From assembly GCF_004402535.1 (NCBI RefSeq), contig NZ_SOEY01000002.1, forward strand, positions 24,883 to 88,882: a stretch of 64,000 nt of DNA. Direction: 5' to 3'. The notes under the pieces were generated by a model, which worked only from the letters and a program-made list of their open reading frames with translations, was not told where the DNA came from and searched no databases. Every line of letters starts with the position of its first letter. The first letter of the stretch is position 1. The position numbers were made by a program, and so were the translations under genes. Shown piece after piece: positions 8,081 through 16,924 of the stretch. Origin of the DNA: Cryobacterium glaciale. Lineage in GTDB: Bacteria > Actinomycetota > Actinomycetes > Actinomycetales > Microbacteriaceae.

Positions 8081-9550
8081 GTGACCGACACCGAACACAC
8101 GCCCGGTCACACGCACACCGAGCGAGCGGATGCCTGCGCACCCGCCACCTCCGCCCGCACCGTTGCCGAGCAACTCGCGTTCGTGCTGGCCAGCGTCGCT
8201 CCGCTGCCGCCCATGCGCCTGGAACTCGACGCAGCCCGCGGACTCGTGCTGGCCCAAGACGTGCTCACCGTGACCGACACGCCGCCCTTCGACAACTCCG
8301 CGATGGACGGTTACGCCGTCATCCGCTCGGACCTGCTCGGCGCATCCGCCCAGAACCCGATCGTCCTGTCCGTCGTCGCCGACCTCGCCGCCGGCACCGC
8401 CGAAAACCCGCGTCTGGCGCCCGGGCAGGTGGCGCGCATCATGACCGGCGCGCCGATTCCCGACGGAGCGGATGCCGTCGTGCCGATCGAAGACACCGAC
8501 CAGGGCACCGAGCTGGTCACCATTGTTCAGGCGCCCGAGCTCGCAGCACACGTGCGCCGCGCCGGCGAAGACGCCCACGCCGGCGACCGCGTGCTCGCCG
8601 CGGGCAGCGTGCTCTGGCCCACCAGGGTCGCCGCCGCGGCGAGCGCCGGAACCAGCACGGTGCTCGTGCACCCCGCTCCGCGCGTGGCCGTCATCTCCAC
8701 CGGAAGCGAACTCGTCACACCGGGCAGCCCGACCCGTCGCGGTCAGATTCCCGACTCGAACTCCTTTCTGCTCTCGGCGGCCGTCGCCGAGGCCGGCGGA
8801 ATACCCGTGCGCATCGGCGCCGTGCCCGACGACGACGACGTGCTGCGCGCCCTGTTGGCCGAGCTGGCCGGCACGGTCGACGTGATCGTGCTCTCCGGCG
8901 GCGTGAGCGTCGGAGCGTACGACGTGGTCAAAGCCGTGCTGAAACCGATCGGCACCGTCGACTTCGGACCCGTCAGGATGCAACCCGGCAAGCCACAGGG
9001 ATTCGGACGCTGGCCCGCCACCGGCAACGTGCCCGGACCACTCATCTTCGCCCTGCCTGGCAACCCGGTCAGCGCCTACGTGTCCTTCGAGGTGTTCGTG
9101 CGTCCCGCGCTACGGCGTCTGCTCGGGCACGGAACGTCCGACCCGGCCGGCGCGACGAACGACGAACCCACGTTCGCGGACAGCCACACCGGTGCCGCCG
9201 ACACGAGCACCAGCTACCCGGCGCTGGACCACCGGGCGCTGGACCACCCGGCGCTGCACCGATCCACCGTCACGGCGACCGTCACCGACGGCTGGAACTC
9301 CCCGCCCGGACGTGCCCAATATATGCCGGTGATAGTCACGCACCCCACCGACACCCAGCGCCCACCCGCCGACAACACCCGGGAGGGCAGCACCGGCAGC
9401 ATCCGTGTCGAAGTGCGCCCGGCCTCCCGCGGCGGGTCTGGATCGCACCTCGTCGCCGGCCTGGCCCAGGCCAACGGACTCGCAATCGTGCCCGAAGACA
9501 CGACTCACATTCGCGGCGGCGACCTCATCACTGTCATGCTGACATCATGA
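8081..9550 (+). CDS. moeA: molybdopterin molybdenumtransferase MoeA
   Basis: 489 residues with a GTG start two bases after moeB. MoeA hallmarks are [12 protein letters not shown] (about 67-78), [30 protein letters not shown] with the following [13 protein letters not shown], and [25 protein letters not shown]. It inserts molybdate into adenylylated molybdopterin. It is longer than most because the region about 350-430 carries an Asp/Thr-rich insertion between the catalytic and C-terminal domains. Confidence 0.95.
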   Translation: MTDTEHTPGHTHTERADACAPATSARTVAEQLAFVLASVAPLPPMRLELDAARGLVLAQDVLTVTDTPPFDNSAMDGYAVIRSDLLGASAQNPIVLSVVADLAAGTAENPRLAPGQVARIMTGAPIPDGADAVVPIEDTDQGTELVTIVQAPELAAHVRRAGEDAHAGDRVLAAGSVLWPTRVAAAASAGTSTVLVHPAPRVAVISTGSELVTPGSPTRRGQIPDSNSFLLSAAVAEAGGIPVRIGAVPDDDDVLRALLAELAGTVDVIVLSGGVSVGAYDVVKAVLKPIGTVDFGPVRMQPGKPQGFGRWPATGNVPGPLIFALPGNPVSAYVSFEVFVRPALRRLLGHGTSDPAGATNDEPTFADSHTGAADTSTSYPALDHRALDHPALHRSTVTATVTDGWNSPPGRAQYMPVIVTHPTDTQRPPADNTREGSTGSIRVEVRPASRGGSGSHLVAGLAQANGLAIVPEDTTHIRGGDLITVMLTS

Positions 9551-10056
9551 CGCACACCACCGACACGACCGGCGCGCCCGTGCCCGCTCAGCCGTTCACC
9601 CACCTCGACTCGGCCGGACAGGCCCGCATGGTCGACGTGACCAACAAGGTCCCAACCGTGCGCAGCGCCACCGCCGCCGGCTTCGTGCGCTGCGGCGCGA
9701 AAGTGGTCGCGGCCCTCCGCGACGGCACCGCACCCAAGGGCGACGTGCTCGCCGTGGCCCGGATCGCCGGAATCCAGGGCGCCAAGAAGACCGCCGACCT
9801 GCTCCCCCTGGCCCATGTGATCGGCGTGCACGGCGCCGTCGTCGACCTGATCGTCGAGGATGACGGCGTCAGCATCACCGCCACCGTGCGCACCGCCGAC
9901 CGCACCGGCGTCGAAATGGAAGCGTTCACCGCCGTCTCGGTCGCCGCCCTCGCCGTCGTCGACATGGTGAAGGGCCTCGACAAATCCGTCACGATCGAGA
10001 ACGTGCGCCTGCTCGCCAAGAGCGGCGGCAAGAGCGGCGACTGGTTGCGCGGGTGA
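9547..10056 (+). CDS. moaC: cyclic pyranopterin monophosphate synthase MoaC
   Basis: 169 residues. The start ATG overlaps the moeA stop (ATGA). Family motifs are [16 protein letters not shown] (about 28-43), the conserved K and H in [35 protein letters not shown], and the C-terminal [12 protein letters not shown]. It acts right after MoaA in the first step of cofactor synthesis. No moaA is present in this window. Confidence 0.96.
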   Translation: MTHTTDTTGAPVPAQPFTHLDSAGQARMVDVTNKVPTVRSATAAGFVRCGAKVVAALRDGTAPKGDVLAVARIAGIQGAKKTADLLPLAHVIGVHGAVVDLIVEDDGVSITATVRTADRTGVEMEAFTAVSVAALAVVDMVKGLDKSVTIENVRLLAKSGGKSGDWLRG

Positions 10057-10733
10057 CCCCCACGGTCGACCTGATCGTGCTCGCCGGCGGGCGCGGAAGC
10101 CGCCTCGGCGGCGCGCTCAAACCCGCGATCGAAGTGGCGGGGCGCACCCTGCTCTCCCGCGTGCTCGACACCCGACCCCTCGCCCGACACGTCGTCGTCG
10201 TTGGGCCGCCCGCCGCACGGCCCGCCGCCGGCGACCGTGCAGGTGCTGCCCTAATTTGGGCCCTCGAGGACCCACCGTTCGGCGGCCCGGTCGCCGGCAT
10301 CGCGGCCGGCCTGGCCGCGCTCAAAGCACACGGCGAGGCCAACGCCGATATACCGGCCGACTGGTTGCTCGTGCTCGCCTGCGATCTGCCCTGGGGAGCG
10401 GATGCCGCGCGCCTGCTGGTCGTGGCAGCATCCGCTCTGGAAACAACGAGCGGCCCGGAGACCGGCTCGGCACCAACCGTCGACGGTGTGCACCTGGTCG
10501 ACTCCACCGGCCACGCGCAATGGCTCGCCGCGATCTACCGGGCCCCTGCCCTGCGCGCGGCCGTGCACCGGCTGGGCGATCGCGTCAACGGTGCCAGCAT
10601 GCGTGACCTGCTCGCCGGGCTGAATCTCGACGGGCTGTCGGACGAATCCGAAACCGGCACTGACGTGGACACGTGGCAGGATGTTGAGAGTAGTTCCGAA
10701 CGTTTGATCCGCTCAAAACCGACCGAGGAGTGA
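10053..10733 (+). CDS. mobA: MobA-like molybdenum cofactor nucleotidyltransferase
   Basis: 226 residues. The GTG start overlaps the moaC stop (GTGA). The nucleotide-binding signature [11 protein letters not shown] with a downstream Lys (residues ~9-25), the segment [16 protein letters not shown] and the metal-binding region [11 protein letters not shown] fit MobA/MobA-like NTP transferases that attach GMP (or CMP) to the cofactor. Nitrate reductase NarG needs the bis-MGD form, and narGHJI lies nearby. The nucleotide specificity is inferred. Confidence 0.88.
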   Translation: MTPTVDLIVLAGGRGSRLGGALKPAIEVAGRTLLSRVLDTRPLARHVVVVGPPAARPAAGDRAGAALIWALEDPPFGGPVAGIAAGLAALKAHGEANADIPADWLLVLACDLPWGADAARLLVVAASALETTSGPETGSAPTVDGVHLVDSTGHAQWLAAIYRAPALRAAVHRLGDRVNGASMRDLLAGLNLDGLSDESETGTDVDTWQDVESSSERLIRSKPTEE

Positions 10734-10739
10734 CCCCGA

Positions 10740-11012
10740 ATGAGCTCTGTACCGCTGCCTCCCGAAGCGCTCGACGAGTGGCTCACGGCCCTCGCCGATC
10801 GGCTCCAGCTCGATCCGGCCGACGTGCCGGTGGGCGACCTGCTCGATGTCGCCCGCGACGTCGCCCACAATGTGGCCCGGCCGGCCGCACCGCTCAGCAC
10901 CTTTCTGATCGGCCTCGCCGCCGCGAAGAACGGCGGAACCGGCGCCGACATCGAAGCCGCCTGCGCCGCCGCGAGCGAACTCGCCCGCGACTGGGCGACC
11001 GAGAAACTCTGA
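10740..11012 (+). CDS. DUF6457 small helical protein
   Basis: 90 residues, mostly alpha-helical and acidic (EALDEWLTALADRLQLDPADV...). It matches a small actinobacterial family usually encoded inside molybdopterin operons (DUF6457 from memory). No catalytic motif is visible. It sits between mobA and moaD and its stop overlaps the moaD start, so it is expressed with the cofactor genes. The function is unknown. Confidence 0.75.
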   Translation: MSSVPLPPEALDEWLTALADRLQLDPADVPVGDLLDVARDVAHNVARPAAPLSTFLIGLAAAKNGGTGADIEAACAAASELARDWATEKL

Positions 11013-11251
11013 TGGCCAGCCTGCGATTCTTCGCCGGAGCCGCGGAAGCCGCCCAGGCCGACACGGCCTCGCTCGACGCCGGCACGATCGGCGAACTCCG
11101 CGCCGAGCTCGGCGAGCGCTACGGCAGCGAGTTCATGCGGGTGCTCACACTGTGTTCCCTGCTCGTGAACGGGGCCCGCGCGAGCGATGACACGGTCGCG
11201 CTCGCGCCCACCGACACCGTGGACGTGCTCCCGCCCTTCGCCGGCGGTTAA
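11012..11251 (+). CDS. moaD: MoaD, small sulfur-carrier subunit of molybdopterin synthase
   Basis: 79 residues, ubiquitin-like, ending in the obligatory Gly-Gly (LPPFAGG) that is adenylylated and thiocarboxylated by MoeB. The ATG overlaps the preceding stop (TGATG). The last 61 bp, 11193-11253, recur with four differences at 14330-14390, on the far side of a foreign-looking module. This upstream copy is the one that keeps Gly-Gly and is complete. Confidence 0.93.
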   Translation: MASLRFFAGAAEAAQADTASLDAGTIGELRAELGERYGSEFMRVLTLCSLLVNGARASDDTVALAPTDTVDVLPPFAGG

Positions 11252-11318
11252 CCCCGTTCACCTCTGCGGAGATTCACGGCCGCCCGCCTTCGGTTCGATT
11301 CGCACCCACCCTGCAAAT

Positions 11319-11912
11319 CTAGGTCGCCACGACCATCGTGCGGGCGTAACTGCACAGCCAGTCTTCTTCTTCGTCGGCGGTTATTACTGAGATGAGCACA
11401 TCGATTCCATAGCCGTCTTCGAGGGCAACAAAGCTTCGAGCGAGCATCGAGCCGGGCATGAGCAGCCGATACTCGCCGCTTGCCTCGCACTCTGCGAGCA
11501 CCCGCTCATAGAGTGCCACCTGGCGGGAAATGAACGCTCGGTGCTGCGCGGCGGCTACCGCGTTGCGAAGCACGATTGGGGTGAGTTCGAAAAGTATTCG
11601 GCTCGCTTCCTCGGCGGTGCCCGGTCGGGGAATTCCAGAGCGAATGCACGCGTAGAGCCGGTCAATGGGGGTCGTGAACTCGGCCACGCGACTCTCCCGA
11701 TGGAGGCAGTATTCCACGCTGCCCTGCTCGAACACCGCGGTGTAGAGAACCCGCACGTCAGGGTAGTAATAGAGCACTGAGGCCGAGGAAAGTCCCGCCT
11801 CCTCGGCAATGTCGGCCAAGCGCGCGCCCGTCGATCCATGAATCAGAACGGCATTCGTCGCCGCCGCGATCAACTGGTCCCGGCGCTTCCCCTGGTCTTT
11901 CGGACGTGCCAT
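11319..11912 (-). CDS. TetR-family transcriptional regulator
   Basis: About 197 residues from ATG 11912. The N-terminal HTH is typical: RRDQLIAAATNAVLIHGSTGARLADIAEEAGLSSASVLYYYP. The variable C-terminal domain presumably binds the substrate of the divergent nitrilase/permease pair. It lies in an acquired-looking module flanked by moaD 3'-end copies. An inverted repeat at 11921-11945 just upstream of its start is a likely operator shared with the divergent promoter. Confidence 0.9.
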   Translation of the reverse strand: MARPKDQGKRRDQLIAAATNAVLIHGSTGARLADIAEEAGLSSASVLYYYPDVRVLYTAVFEQGSVEYCLHRESRVAEFTTPIDRLYACIRSGIPRPGTAEEASRILFELTPIVLRNAVAAAQHRAFISRQVALYERVLAECEASGEYRLLMPGSMLARSFVALEDGYGIDVLISVITADEEEDWLCSYARTMVVAT

Positions 11913-11920
11913 ACCTCGAT

Positions 11921-11945
11921 AGTGCCACAGCACGGCTTTGGCACT
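11921..11945. promoter_or_regulatory. candidate TetR operator
   Basis: AGTGCCA (11921-11927) and TGGCACT (11939-11945) are perfect inverted arms with an 11-base spacer, centred in the divergent region between the TetR gene and the nitrilase gene. The position fits control of both transcripts. Confidence 0.5.
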
Positions 11946-11950
11946 CACCC

Positions 11951-11978
11951 TTGACACGATCGCAGTTCATTATATAAA
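11951..11978 (+). promoter_or_regulatory. sigma-70-like promoter of nitrilase gene
   Basis: TTGACA (11951-11956) and TATAAA (11973-11978) with a 16-base spacer form a near-consensus promoter in an unusually AT-rich patch, 35-60 bp before the nitrilase ATG. It lies close to the candidate TetR operator. Confidence 0.55.
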
Positions 11979-12012
11979 TTTTGTTTAATCTATTTTTGAG
12001 CGAACGGAACCC

Positions 12013-12906
12013 ATGTCGAGACCCCTCCCTCTTGCGCTGATTCAAGCCCCGGCCCAGCCAGACAACGATCTCGACGCCTTTGCGTCCGCCCTCGAGCTGC
12101 TCACCAAAACGCACTCGGACACGGCGCTCTTCATCTACCCGGAACTACACCTGTCCACAGTCGGCGACGCTTCCGATGGCCAGACAGCCGATCTGATCCA
12201 GAGCTTGGCGCAGCCGCTCGACGGACCACGGAATGACCACTTGGCCTCGATCGCCGGGGATCTGGGCATCTGGCTCATACCGGGCAGCTTCTACGAACGA
12301 AGAAGCGACGGGCGGATTTACAACACGGCTGCTGCCTACTCCCCGGAGGGAAAGCGCGTGACCGCTTACCGCAAGATGTTCCCCTGGCGCCCCACCGAAA
12401 AGGTGGCTGCCGGTGCCAGTTTCGTCACGTTTGATATGGCTGGCTATGGTCGCGTCGGACTGTCGATCTGTTACGACGCCTGGTTTCCCGAAACCAGCCG
12501 CCACCTGGCCTGGCTGGGCGCTGAGCTCATCGTCAACGTCGTGCAGACGGCGACCTCAGACCGAGAGCAAGAGATCACGCTCACCCGCGCCAATGCCATC
12601 GTCAATCAGGTCTTTGTTGCCAGCGCCAACGCTGCAGCACCACACGGTCTCGGGCAGAGTCTTCTTGTCGACCCGCAAGGGCGCGTACGAGTGCACTCTC
12701 TCACCTCGGAGTCGAGAGTGCTCACGGACGTCATCGATTTGGACGAAGTGCTGAACACTCGGCGATTCGGCACGGGCGGGGTCACCCGGCCCTGGGCTCA
12801 CTTCAGTCCAGAGGACGCCAGCATAGAGATGCCCTTCTATTCCGGCCACATCAACCCGCAGGCGTGGCAGCCGTCACAACATTCCGACCAGAGGGATATC
12901 CACTGA
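12013..12906 (+). CDS. carbon-nitrogen hydrolase (nitrilase superfamily)
   Basis: 297 residues with the full catalytic triad: Glu44 (IYPELHL), Lys121 (YRKMFPW) and Cys153 (SICYDAWFPE). The superfamily hydrolyses amides, carbamoyl groups or nitriles. The CYDAWFPE context is closer to amidases than to true nitrilases, but the substrate is unknown. Its stop overlaps the start of an amino-acid/amine permease (TGATG), so the permease likely imports the substrate or a product. Divergent TetR suggests substrate induction. Confidence 0.88.
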   Translation: MSRPLPLALIQAPAQPDNDLDAFASALELLTKTHSDTALFIYPELHLSTVGDASDGQTADLIQSLAQPLDGPRNDHLASIAGDLGIWLIPGSFYERRSDGRIYNTAAAYSPEGKRVTAYRKMFPWRPTEKVAAGASFVTFDMAGYGRVGLSICYDAWFPETSRHLAWLGAELIVNVVQTATSDREQEITLTRANAIVNQVFVASANAAAPHGLGQSLLVDPQGRVRVHSLTSESRVLTDVIDLDEVLNTRRFGTGGVTRPWAHFSPEDASIEMPFYSGHINPQAWQPSQHSDQRDIH

Positions 12907-14273
12907 TGAGCACACAAACCCCCACGCTGCGCGCGAGGCTGTCTTTGCCGTCGGTCGTGCTGTTCGGCGTCGCGTATATGTCTCCGGCAATCGTCATGCT
13001 CACCTTTGGCGTCATCGCTGTCAGCAGCCACGGGGCGACCCCGACCGCGTACATCATCGCCGCAGCGGCAATGTCGCTGACCGCCCTGAGCTACGGCAAG
13101 ATGGCACGCATATTCCCCGCCTCTGGATCCGCGTACACCTACGCACGAAAAACGATCAGCCCCGAGGTCGGTTTCCTCGCCGGGTGGGCGATTCTGCTGG
13201 ACTACTTCTTTCTTCCGATGGTCGCCTGGCTCATCCAGTCGCTTTATCTGAACGCTCAGTTTCCGGTTATCCCGATCTGGGTGTGGCTCGTTGTCAACGT
13301 CGGCGCGACGACTCTGGTCAACGTCCTCGGTATCGTGCTGGCTGACAAGGTCAACAAGACCCTGATGACCTTGACCATGATTGGAATCATCGCATTCGTG
13401 GTGCTCGCAATCGGCCATTTGAGCACGAACACCCCGGCGTCTTTCACCGCTCCGTTTTGGAACTCGTCAACCTCGGTCGCGATAGTTTCCGCAGGTGCAG
13501 CGATGGCCGCGTACTCATTCCTGGGGTTCGATGCGATCAGCACGCTGAGTGAAGAAACCATCAATCCCAAGAAGAACATTCCTCGCGGAATATTGCTCGC
13601 CGTTCTCATCGGGGGCGCGATATTCATTGCGGTGTCCTATGTCATGCAGCTGGTCCATCCCGGCGCGACTTTCACGGATCCTTCCACCGCGTCGTACGCG
13701 ATGTCCGTTCTCGTGGGTGGACCGGTATTCGCCCAGATCATCAATATCGTAATCATCGTCGGCGGATTCGCCTCCTGCATGGCGATCCAGGCCAGCACCA
13801 GTCGACTCATGTTCGTGATGGGACGCGACGGGGTGCTCCCTCGCCGACTGTTCGGACGCCTGAATTCCAAGTTCAAGACACCCGTGTTCAACCTGATCCT
13901 GATCGGCGCCGTGGGGATGCTCGCACTGAATCTCTCGCTGGGAACAGCCGCGTCGTTCATCAACTTCGGTGCTTTTCTCACCTTCACCGTCGTCAACGTC
14001 TGCGTGATCGTTTACTTCATTCGACAGCGGCGCCGAGGTCAGAAGGAGCGCGTGCTCACGTTCCTGATCCTCCCGCTGCTGGGGGCTGTCGTCGACATCT
14101 ATCTCCTCACCCAGCTGGGCACCGTGGCGCTCTATCTCGGGCTTGGTTGGTTGGCGATCGGCGTCATCTACCTTGCCTTCCTCACCAAGGGATTCCGAGC
14201 GTCTCCTCCGGAAATAAATCTGGACGAGGGGCCGACCACGACGTCGCAACCTGTTCCACAACTCGAGGGTTGA
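12906..14273 (+). CDS. APC-family amino acid/amine permease
   Basis: 455 residues, about 12 membrane helices. The first helix has the APC glycine motif (SVVLFGVAYMSPAIVMLTFG). Helix 6 has SFLGFDAISTLSEET, and the family marker NPKKNIPRGILLAV follows. The start at 12906 overlaps the nitrilase stop; a longer frame would begin inside that gene. Probable role: import of the amine, amide or amino acid handled by the nitrilase. Confidence 0.9.
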   Translation: MSTQTPTLRARLSLPSVVLFGVAYMSPAIVMLTFGVIAVSSHGATPTAYIIAAAAMSLTALSYGKMARIFPASGSAYTYARKTISPEVGFLAGWAILLDYFFLPMVAWLIQSLYLNAQFPVIPIWVWLVVNVGATTLVNVLGIVLADKVNKTLMTLTMIGIIAFVVLAIGHLSTNTPASFTAPFWNSSTSVAIVSAGAAMAAYSFLGFDAISTLSEETINPKKNIPRGILLAVLIGGAIFIAVSYVMQLVHPGATFTDPSTASYAMSVLVGGPVFAQIINIVIIVGGFASCMAIQASTSRLMFVMGRDGVLPRRLFGRLNSKFKTPVFNLILIGAVGMLALNLSLGTAASFINFGAFLTFTVVNVCVIVYFIRQRRRGQKERVLTFLILPLLGAVVDIYLLTQLGTVALYLGLGWLAIGVIYLAFLTKGFRASPPEINLDEGPTTTSQPVPQLEG

Positions 14274-14329
14274 CTATTCCGCGCGGCGCGACGGGATCGA
14301 CAGCGATTCTTCCGACTGGTGGAGCCGCG

Positions 14330-14390
14330 CGGTCACGCTCGCGCCCACCGACACCGTGGACGTGATCCCGCCCTTCGCCGGCGACTAACC
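14330..14390 (+). pseudogene. moaD 3'-end remnant (second copy)
   Basis: These 61 bases match the end of moaD (11193-11253) with four substitutions. They encode VTLAPTDTVDVIPPFAGD and a stop, so the essential final Gly-Gly has become Gly-Asp. No start or upstream MoaD sequence precedes it; the preceding ~55 bases encode nothing recognisable. It marks the right border of the TetR/nitrilase/permease module and lies just before moaE. Confidence 0.8.
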
Positions 14391-14401
14391 GGGGTAGAAC
14401 C

Positions 14402-14824
14402 CTACAAACCGACCCAGGAATGCGTTCCGTCGACCTCGTACTGCTTCTTCCAGATCGGAACCTCGGCCTTCACGGCCTCGACCAGGCTCTCGCAGGCCGC
14501 GAAAGCATCGCCGCGATGCGCGCTCGCGACCGCAGCGACGAGGGCGAGGGCGCCGACGTCGAGGTGTCCGATGCGGTGGCTGACCGCCAACACCACGAGC
14601 GGATGCTGCCCCCGCACCCGGTCAGCGATCTCACCGATAATGCGCCCAGCGTCGGGATGCGCACTGTAGTCGAGGCCCGTGACGCGACCCGTGGCATCCG
14701 GATCGTGGTCGCGTACCTGCCCGATGAACGTCACGACGGCACCGTGCGTCGCATCGGACACCGCCGAAACGTGTGCGCCGACGTCGAGCAGCGTCTCGGT
14801 GACGAGGGCGAAGCCGGCAGCCAT
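14402..14824 (-). CDS. moaE: MoaE, large subunit of molybdopterin synthase
   Basis: 140 residues. MoaE features are HGAVVTFIGQVRDHD (about 27-41), the segment GLDYSAHPDAGRIIGEIADRV, HRIGHLDVGALALVAAVASAHRGDAF, and the catalytic Lys in VPIWKKQYEVDGTHSWVG. It pairs with MoaD to put two sulfurs into the pterin. It is transcribed toward moaD's strand from the opposite side and overlaps mog by 4 bp (ATGA). Confidence 0.95.
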   Translation of the reverse strand: MAAGFALVTETLLDVGAHVSAVSDATHGAVVTFIGQVRDHDPDATGRVTGLDYSAHPDAGRIIGEIADRVRGQHPLVVLAVSHRIGHLDVGALALVAAVASAHRGDAFAACESLVEAVKAEVPIWKKQYEVDGTHSWVGL

Positions 14825-15339
14825 CAGTGGTCGCCGCCGTCGAGCTGATCGATGATGTGCCGCACGAGCGGCGCCAGAATGGCCACACCGTCGCGCACCC
14901 CGCCGGCCGAACCGGGCAGGTTCACCACCAGGGCGCCGTTGTTGCCGACCGAATCGGCGATGCCGGCGATACCGCGGGAGAGCATAGCGGTGGGGATCGT
15001 CGCGACGCTGACCGCGCGCATCCGCTCGGAAATGCCCGGCAGGATCGTGTGCAGCAGGGTCGCCGTGCCCTCCGGTGTGAGGTCGCGGGCCGAGACCCCG
15101 GTGCCGCCGGTCGTCACAACGAGGCGGGCACCGTCGCCGAGCGCGGCCGAGATTGCCCCGGCCACACTCTCGATGCCATCGGGCACCACGCGCGGCGGAC
15201 CAGCCGGAATGCCGACCTCCCCGAGCGCATCGACGGCGGCCGGACCGGACCGATCCTCGCGTTCACCGCGCGAACAGCGGTCAGACACGGTGATCACGAC
15301 GGCCCCGAGTTCGGCCCCAAGCTTGAGCTGAGTTTTCAC
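14824..15339 (-). CDS. mog: molybdopterin adenylyltransferase, MoaB/Mog family
   Basis: About 171 residues from GTG 15339. Motifs are AVVITVSDRCSRGEREDRSGP (about 12-31), the MPT-binding TTGGTGVSARDLTPEGT, and the C-terminal LPGSAGGVRDG. It adenylylates molybdopterin before MoeA inserts the metal. The longer frame to 15423 has no plausible start signal and reads through an inverted repeat. It is translationally coupled to moaE. Confidence 0.92.
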   Translation of the reverse strand: MKTQLKLGAELGAVVITVSDRCSRGEREDRSGPAAVDALGEVGIPAGPPRVVPDGIESVAGAISAALGDGARLVVTTGGTGVSARDLTPEGTATLLHTILPGISERMRAVSVATIPTAMLSRGIAGIADSVGNNGALVVNLPGSAGGVRDGVAILAPLVRHIIDQLDGGDH

Positions 15340-15379
15340 CGTTCCACAGTACCCCGACGCAGGCAGAGCGCTCCGACTC

Positions 15380-15411
15380 AAGCGGATGCCGGCGGCCACC
15401 GGCATCCGCTT
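15380..15411. repeat. inverted pair of the RCGGATGCC decamer
   Basis: AAGCGGATGCCGG (15380-15392) and CCGGCATCCGCTT (15399-15411) form a perfect 13-bp stem with a 6-base loop in the divergent region between mog and narK. The two arms are head-on copies of the short motif that recurs all through the window backbone. Confidence 0.8.
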
Positions 15412-15518
15412 TGCCGGAATCATTTGTCACGGTGTTTGCGCGATGCACCCCGATTGGCAAGCGAACAAGCTTGCTACTACAACGGGCCGCACGCCCGACC
15501 GAACAACCGAGGAAGCCC

Positions 15519-16844
15519 ATGTCAACCGTCTCACCCCCACGTGTCACGTCTACGCTGAAGCCGGACCTCTCCAACTGGGATCCGGAACACGACGAAACCT
15601 GGGATTCGCACCTCGCCTGGCGCACGCTGTGGATCACGACCTTCAGCATGACCCTCGGTTTCGCCGCCTGGTACCTGGTCAGCGCGATCGCGCCGCGGCT
15701 CAATGACATCGGCTTCGACCTCAGCACCGGCCAGCTGTACTGGCTCGTCGCGCTGCCCGGCCTCGCCGGCGGCCTGTTGCGTCTCGTGTTCATGTTCCTG
15801 CCGCCGATTCTCGGCACCCGCATTCTCGTCGCCCTCTCCAGCGCCCTGCTGCTGCTGCCGATGATCGGCTGGACCCTGGTGGCCCGGGACGTGTCCACGC
15901 CCTACTGGGTACTGCTCGCGCTCTCGTTCGCGGCCGGCATCGGCGGCGGCAGCTTCTCGGGCTTCATGGCGTCGACCAGCTATTTCTTTCCCAAGCGCCT
16001 CGCCGGAACAGCGCTCGGCTTGCAGGCAGGGCTCGGCAACTTCGGCATCGGACTGATCCAGCTGCTCACCCCCTGGGTCGTCGGCTTCGGCCTGCTCGGC
16101 ACCGCGGTACTCACCCCGGAAAGCGACTCGAACGGCGAACTGGTCTGGCTGCACAACGGCGGCCTCGTACTCATCCCCTGGGTACTGCTCGCGGTAGTAC
16201 TGGCTCTGGTTTTTCTACGTAAGGTGCCGATCAAGGCGAATTTTCGGCAGCAGATGGACATCTTCACGGTCAAGCACACCTGGATCATGACCGCCATCTA
16301 TCTGATGAGCTTCGGCGCGTTCAGCGGCCTGGCCGCGCAGATGGGCCTGATCATCCTGAACGTCTACGGCGACTTTCCCGACGCGCCCAACCCGCTCGCC
16401 TTCGCCTTCATCGGCCCCGTCGTCGGCGCCCTGGTGCGCGCGGCCTCAGGCCCACTCTGCGACCGGTTCGGCGGCGCCATCTTCACGTTCATCGGCGGCG
16501 CGGGCATGGCCGTCGGTACGCTCGTCACGGTGTTCTTCCTCACCCCAACGAGCGTGGACGAGTTCTCCGGCTTTCTCACCGGCATGATCATCATCTTCTT
16601 CTTCTCCGGCCTGGCCAACGCCGGAACGTTCAAGCAGATGCCGATGATCTTCCCGAAGCGCCAGGCCGGCGGTGCCATCGGCTGGACCGCCGCGATCGCC
16701 GCTTTCGGGCCGTTCATCGTGGGCATGGCACTCACGGCCATGAGCCCGACGACGTTCTTCATCGGCTGCTCGGTATTCTGCGTGCTCTGCACCGGCCTCG
16801 CCTGGTTCTACTACGCCCGTCCCGGCGCCCCCAACCCGAGCTGA
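15519..16844 (+). CDS. narK: nitrate/nitrite transporter NarK
   Basis: About 441 residues from ATG 15519, preceded by GAGGAAG. Twelve membrane helices of the MFS/NNP type. The NNP nitrate signatures are FAAGIGGGSFSGFMASTSYF with the following FPKRLAG, and the second-half copy IFFFSGLANAGTFKQMP. It supplies nitrate to, or exports nitrite from, the NarGHI reductase encoded 2 kb away. A strong terminator follows at 16858-16900. Confidence 0.94.
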   Translation: MSTVSPPRVTSTLKPDLSNWDPEHDETWDSHLAWRTLWITTFSMTLGFAAWYLVSAIAPRLNDIGFDLSTGQLYWLVALPGLAGGLLRLVFMFLPPILGTRILVALSSALLLLPMIGWTLVARDVSTPYWVLLALSFAAGIGGGSFSGFMASTSYFFPKRLAGTALGLQAGLGNFGIGLIQLLTPWVVGFGLLGTAVLTPESDSNGELVWLHNGGLVLIPWVLLAVVLALVFLRKVPIKANFRQQMDIFTVKHTWIMTAIYLMSFGAFSGLAAQMGLIILNVYGDFPDAPNPLAFAFIGPVVGALVRAASGPLCDRFGGAIFTFIGGAGMAVGTLVTVFFLTPTSVDEFSGFLTGMIIIFFFSGLANAGTFKQMPMIFPKRQAGGAIGWTAAIAAFGPFIVGMALTAMSPTTFFIGCSVFCVLCTGLAWFYYARPGAPNPS

Positions 16845-16857
16845 CGCCCCTCCTTCC

Positions 16858-16900
16858 ACCCGAGGCCCCCTCTCCTCCAGCGGGGGTCCTCGGGTCTTTT
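16858..16900 (+). terminator. intrinsic terminator after narK
   Basis: ACCCGAGGCCCCC pairs with GGGGGTCCTCGGGT (one bulged base) around an 11-base loop and is followed by CTTTT. Confidence 0.8.
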
Positions 16901-16924
16901 CTGCCCGGGGGTCATACTGGAACG

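Noticed and set aside
7178..8983. 601-codon minus-strand frame over moeB and moeA
   Set aside because: Antisense to both genes, which have full domain evidence; composition is repetitive.
7945..9546. Long upstream extension of the moaC frame
   Set aside because: The frame is open by chance through moeA; the moaC homology begins at the ATG overlapping the moeA stop (9547).
14274..14329. Full second moaD gene before moaE
   Set aside because: Only the last ~20 codons match MoaD; upstream there is no start, no ubiquitin-like sequence and the terminal Gly-Gly is lost.
11252..14330. Insertion sequence or integron cassette
   Set aside because: No transposase, integrase, terminal inverted repeats or attC-like site seen; only the moaD-derived direct repeat marks the borders.
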